Below the pieces are notes generated by a model. That model was not told where the DNA came from. It did not search any database and saw nothing but the letters and a program-made list of their open reading frames with translations. From assembly GCA_030840335.1 (NCBI GenBank), contig JAUZFR010000057.1, positions 1 through 58,802 of the forward strand: 58,802 nt of DNA, written 5' to 3'. The first letter of the stretch is position 1. Each line of letters starts with the position of its first letter. This document shows, one piece after another, positions 57,735 through 58,802 of this stretch. The translations under genes were made by a program, and so were the position numbers. This stretch comes from Actinomycetota bacterium. Lineage in GTDB: Bacteria; Actinomycetota; Actinomycetes; Actinomycetales; Microbacteriaceae.

Positions 57735-58292
57735 GTGTCGGGCGTGAACATGATCTTTCGTACCCTCCTCGTGATGTGGAGGAGCCGCCGCGCGAAGCGT
57801 CTGTCGATGCTCAGCGTCTCGCGGTTGAGGTTTCGGGTGTGGCCGAGCGACCTCGACATCCTCGGGCACATGAACAATGGGGTCTACTTCTCGTTCATGG
57901 ATCTTGGCCGGATGGACCTTGTCATCCGTGCCGGCGCCTGGGAGATCTTCAACACCAAGGGCTGGATGCCGGTGGCTGCGAGCGAAACCATGAGCTTTCG
58001 ACGGTCGCTGCAGCCGTGGCAGATCTTCGAACTGCAGACCCGCATCGTCGGCTACGACGAGCGCGCCGTGTATATGCAGCAGCGGTTCGTCGTGGACGGC
58101 GACGTCTACGCGGAGGGCGTCGTTCGTGGGCGCTTCGCGCGCAAGACGGGCGGCACCGTGACGATGGAGGAGCTCGGAGATGTGCTCGGTATTGATTCGA
58201 CCGGGTTTCCACCACCCGAGTGGGTCACGACCTGGGCGAAGGATGCGGCGCTGCCGCCGAGCAGGGCGACCCACCGCAGCGACTGGGCATAG
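57735..58292 (+). CDS. Acyl-CoA thioesterase-like hotdog protein
   Basis: A 185-residue protein of the 4HBT/thioesterase-like superfamily, with the active-site strand WPSDLDILGHMNNGVYFSFMDLGRMDL and the second strand ASETMSFRRSLQPWQIFEL. The N-terminal about 25 residues are basic and hydrophobic (IFRTLLVMWRSRRAKRL), a possible membrane-surface helix. GTG at 57735 follows GAGGG; GTG 57744 and ATG 57750 are alternatives. It probably hydrolyses long-chain acyl-CoA. Confidence 0.82.
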   Translation: MSGVNMIFRTLLVMWRSRRAKRLSMLSVSRLRFRVWPSDLDILGHMNNGVYFSFMDLGRMDLVIRAGAWEIFNTKGWMPVAASETMSFRRSLQPWQIFELQTRIVGYDERAVYMQQRFVVDGDVYAEGVVRGRFARKTGGTVTMEELGDVLGIDSTGFPPPEWVTTWAKDAALPPSRATHRSDWA

Positions 58293-58321
58293 CTCAGACC
58301 GGCTCAGGGACCAGCGCCGGC

Positions 58322-58802
58322 TCAGGCTCCAGCAGGCGAGAAACCGTGGACGAAGATGCCCCTCGGGTCGTGCGCGGTTCGCACTGCGTCGAGTTGGTCG
58401 CGAATGGCCGGCGGCCACGCACTGTCGAAGTGAGCCTGCGACTCGATGTTGCCCGCGAAGTTGATATTCGTCTCCGGCGACACCCACTCGGCGATGGCAT
58501 CGAGAAGCGCCGAACCAGCTACGGGCAGTACGGACTCGAACAGGTCGGGATTTGGCGCACCGATCGCCTGCAGCGTGAACCCGGATGCGCGGCCGCCGAC
58601 CGCGGATCCGCCCGCGACATCTGTTTCGGTCGCGCCACCCAGGTGCCGAATCTCGACCCCGATGAGTGGCGACTGCGTGCCGGCACCCACCTGCGACAGG
58701 AGGGCCGTGACAAAACGCTGATCGATGGACGAGAGCAGTCGCCCCAGCCCCCAGGCTGCGGTTGGCTGGGTCGGGTCGTTGTGGATCTGAGCAATATCGC
58801 CC
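58322..58802 (-). CDS. FAD-linked oxidase, C-terminal part (partial, 5' end beyond window)
   Basis: About 159 residues reach the right edge without a start, so this is the C-terminal part of a larger protein. The segment LIGVEIRHLGGA and the ending DAVRTAHDPRGIFVHGF are typical of FAD-binding PCMH/BBE-type oxidases (6-hydroxynicotine oxidase or berberine-bridge-enzyme relatives). The N-terminal FAD domain, where flavin-linking His/Cys would be, is outside the window. It converges with the thioesterase gene. Confidence 0.82.
   Translation of the reverse strand, partial: GDIAQIHNDPTQPTAAWGLGRLLSSIDQRFVTALLSQVGAGTQSPLIGVEIRHLGGATETDVAGGSAVGGRASGFTLQAIGAPNPDLFESVLPVAGSALLDAIAEWVSPETNINFAGNIESQAHFDSAWPPAIRDQLDAVRTAHDPRGIFVHGFSPAGA

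Overview
The window is high-GC DNA from an actinobacterium, most likely a Microbacteriaceae member. That placement rests on the mismatch-repair nuclease NucS, the coproporphyrin-dependent heme route (actinobacterial HemQ and a cysteine-rich ferrochelatase), a DUF3618/holin-like/YtxH envelope gene set, an LAxTG-type surface protein, frequent GTG starts, many 4-base ATGA/GTGA gene overlaps, and clear enrichment of the hexamer GGATGC/GCATCC. The genus cannot be named from the sequence. I support 59 protein-coding genes, two of them cut by the window edges. I found no tRNA, rRNA, CRISPR array, insertion sequence or prophage.

Layout. (1) 1-8332: a PaaX-type regulator and hotdog thioesterase diverge from a SnoaL-like protein, an acyl-CoA ligase, a MaoC-type hydratase, a NitT/TauT-type ABC importer and a VOC protein. 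This looks like uptake and CoA activation of an unidentified, probably aromatic, acid. (2) 8342-11507: an NhaA antiporter fused to a DsbA-like domain, and an amidohydrolase. (3) 11603-20353: a homoprotocatechuate (3,4-dihydroxyphenylacetate) meta-cleavage locus. A minus-strand operon runs FAH-RraA fusion, GntR regulator, DapA-like aldolase, hpaE, hpaD. An IclR regulator diverges from hpaC-hpaB across tandem operator-like palindromes. No canonical hpaF, hpaH or hpaI is present. (4) 20501-26295: a secreted nuclease, an ABC exporter, an acetyltransferase and a membrane protein. (5) 26373-28977: a translationally coupled operon of type III polyketide synthase, ICMT-type methyltransferase and flavoprotein, resembling phenolic-lipid (srsABC-type) operons. 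(6) 28942-42161: housekeeping and regulatory genes, including methylcitrate synthase, a UBP zinc finger, MarR with a small zinc-ribbon-like protein, NucS, an MFS/LacI pair, an M13 peptidase, a beta-lactamase-fold protein and a sortase-anchored surface protein. (7) 42259-53140: a nearly complete heme pathway, hemA diverging from hemE-hemY-(four small membrane genes)-hemQ-hemH-hemC-hemD-hemB-hemL. (8) 53172-58802: DUF1304, an SDR behind a MerR-type promoter, pfkA, trhO, a DNA glycosylase, a thioesterase and a partial FAD oxidoreductase.

How the genes fit together. HpaB/HpaC would make homoprotocatechuate, HpaD cleaves it, HpaE oxidises the semialdehyde, and the FAH-RraA fusion plus the DapA-like enzyme are the candidates for the lower steps to pyruvate and succinic semialdehyde. 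The heme genes convert glutamyl-tRNA to coproheme and heme through HemQ. Several genes (hemA, hemE, marR, the SDR, the amidohydrolase) have a -10-like hexamer ending about 6-7 bases before the start codon, which predicts leaderless mRNAs.
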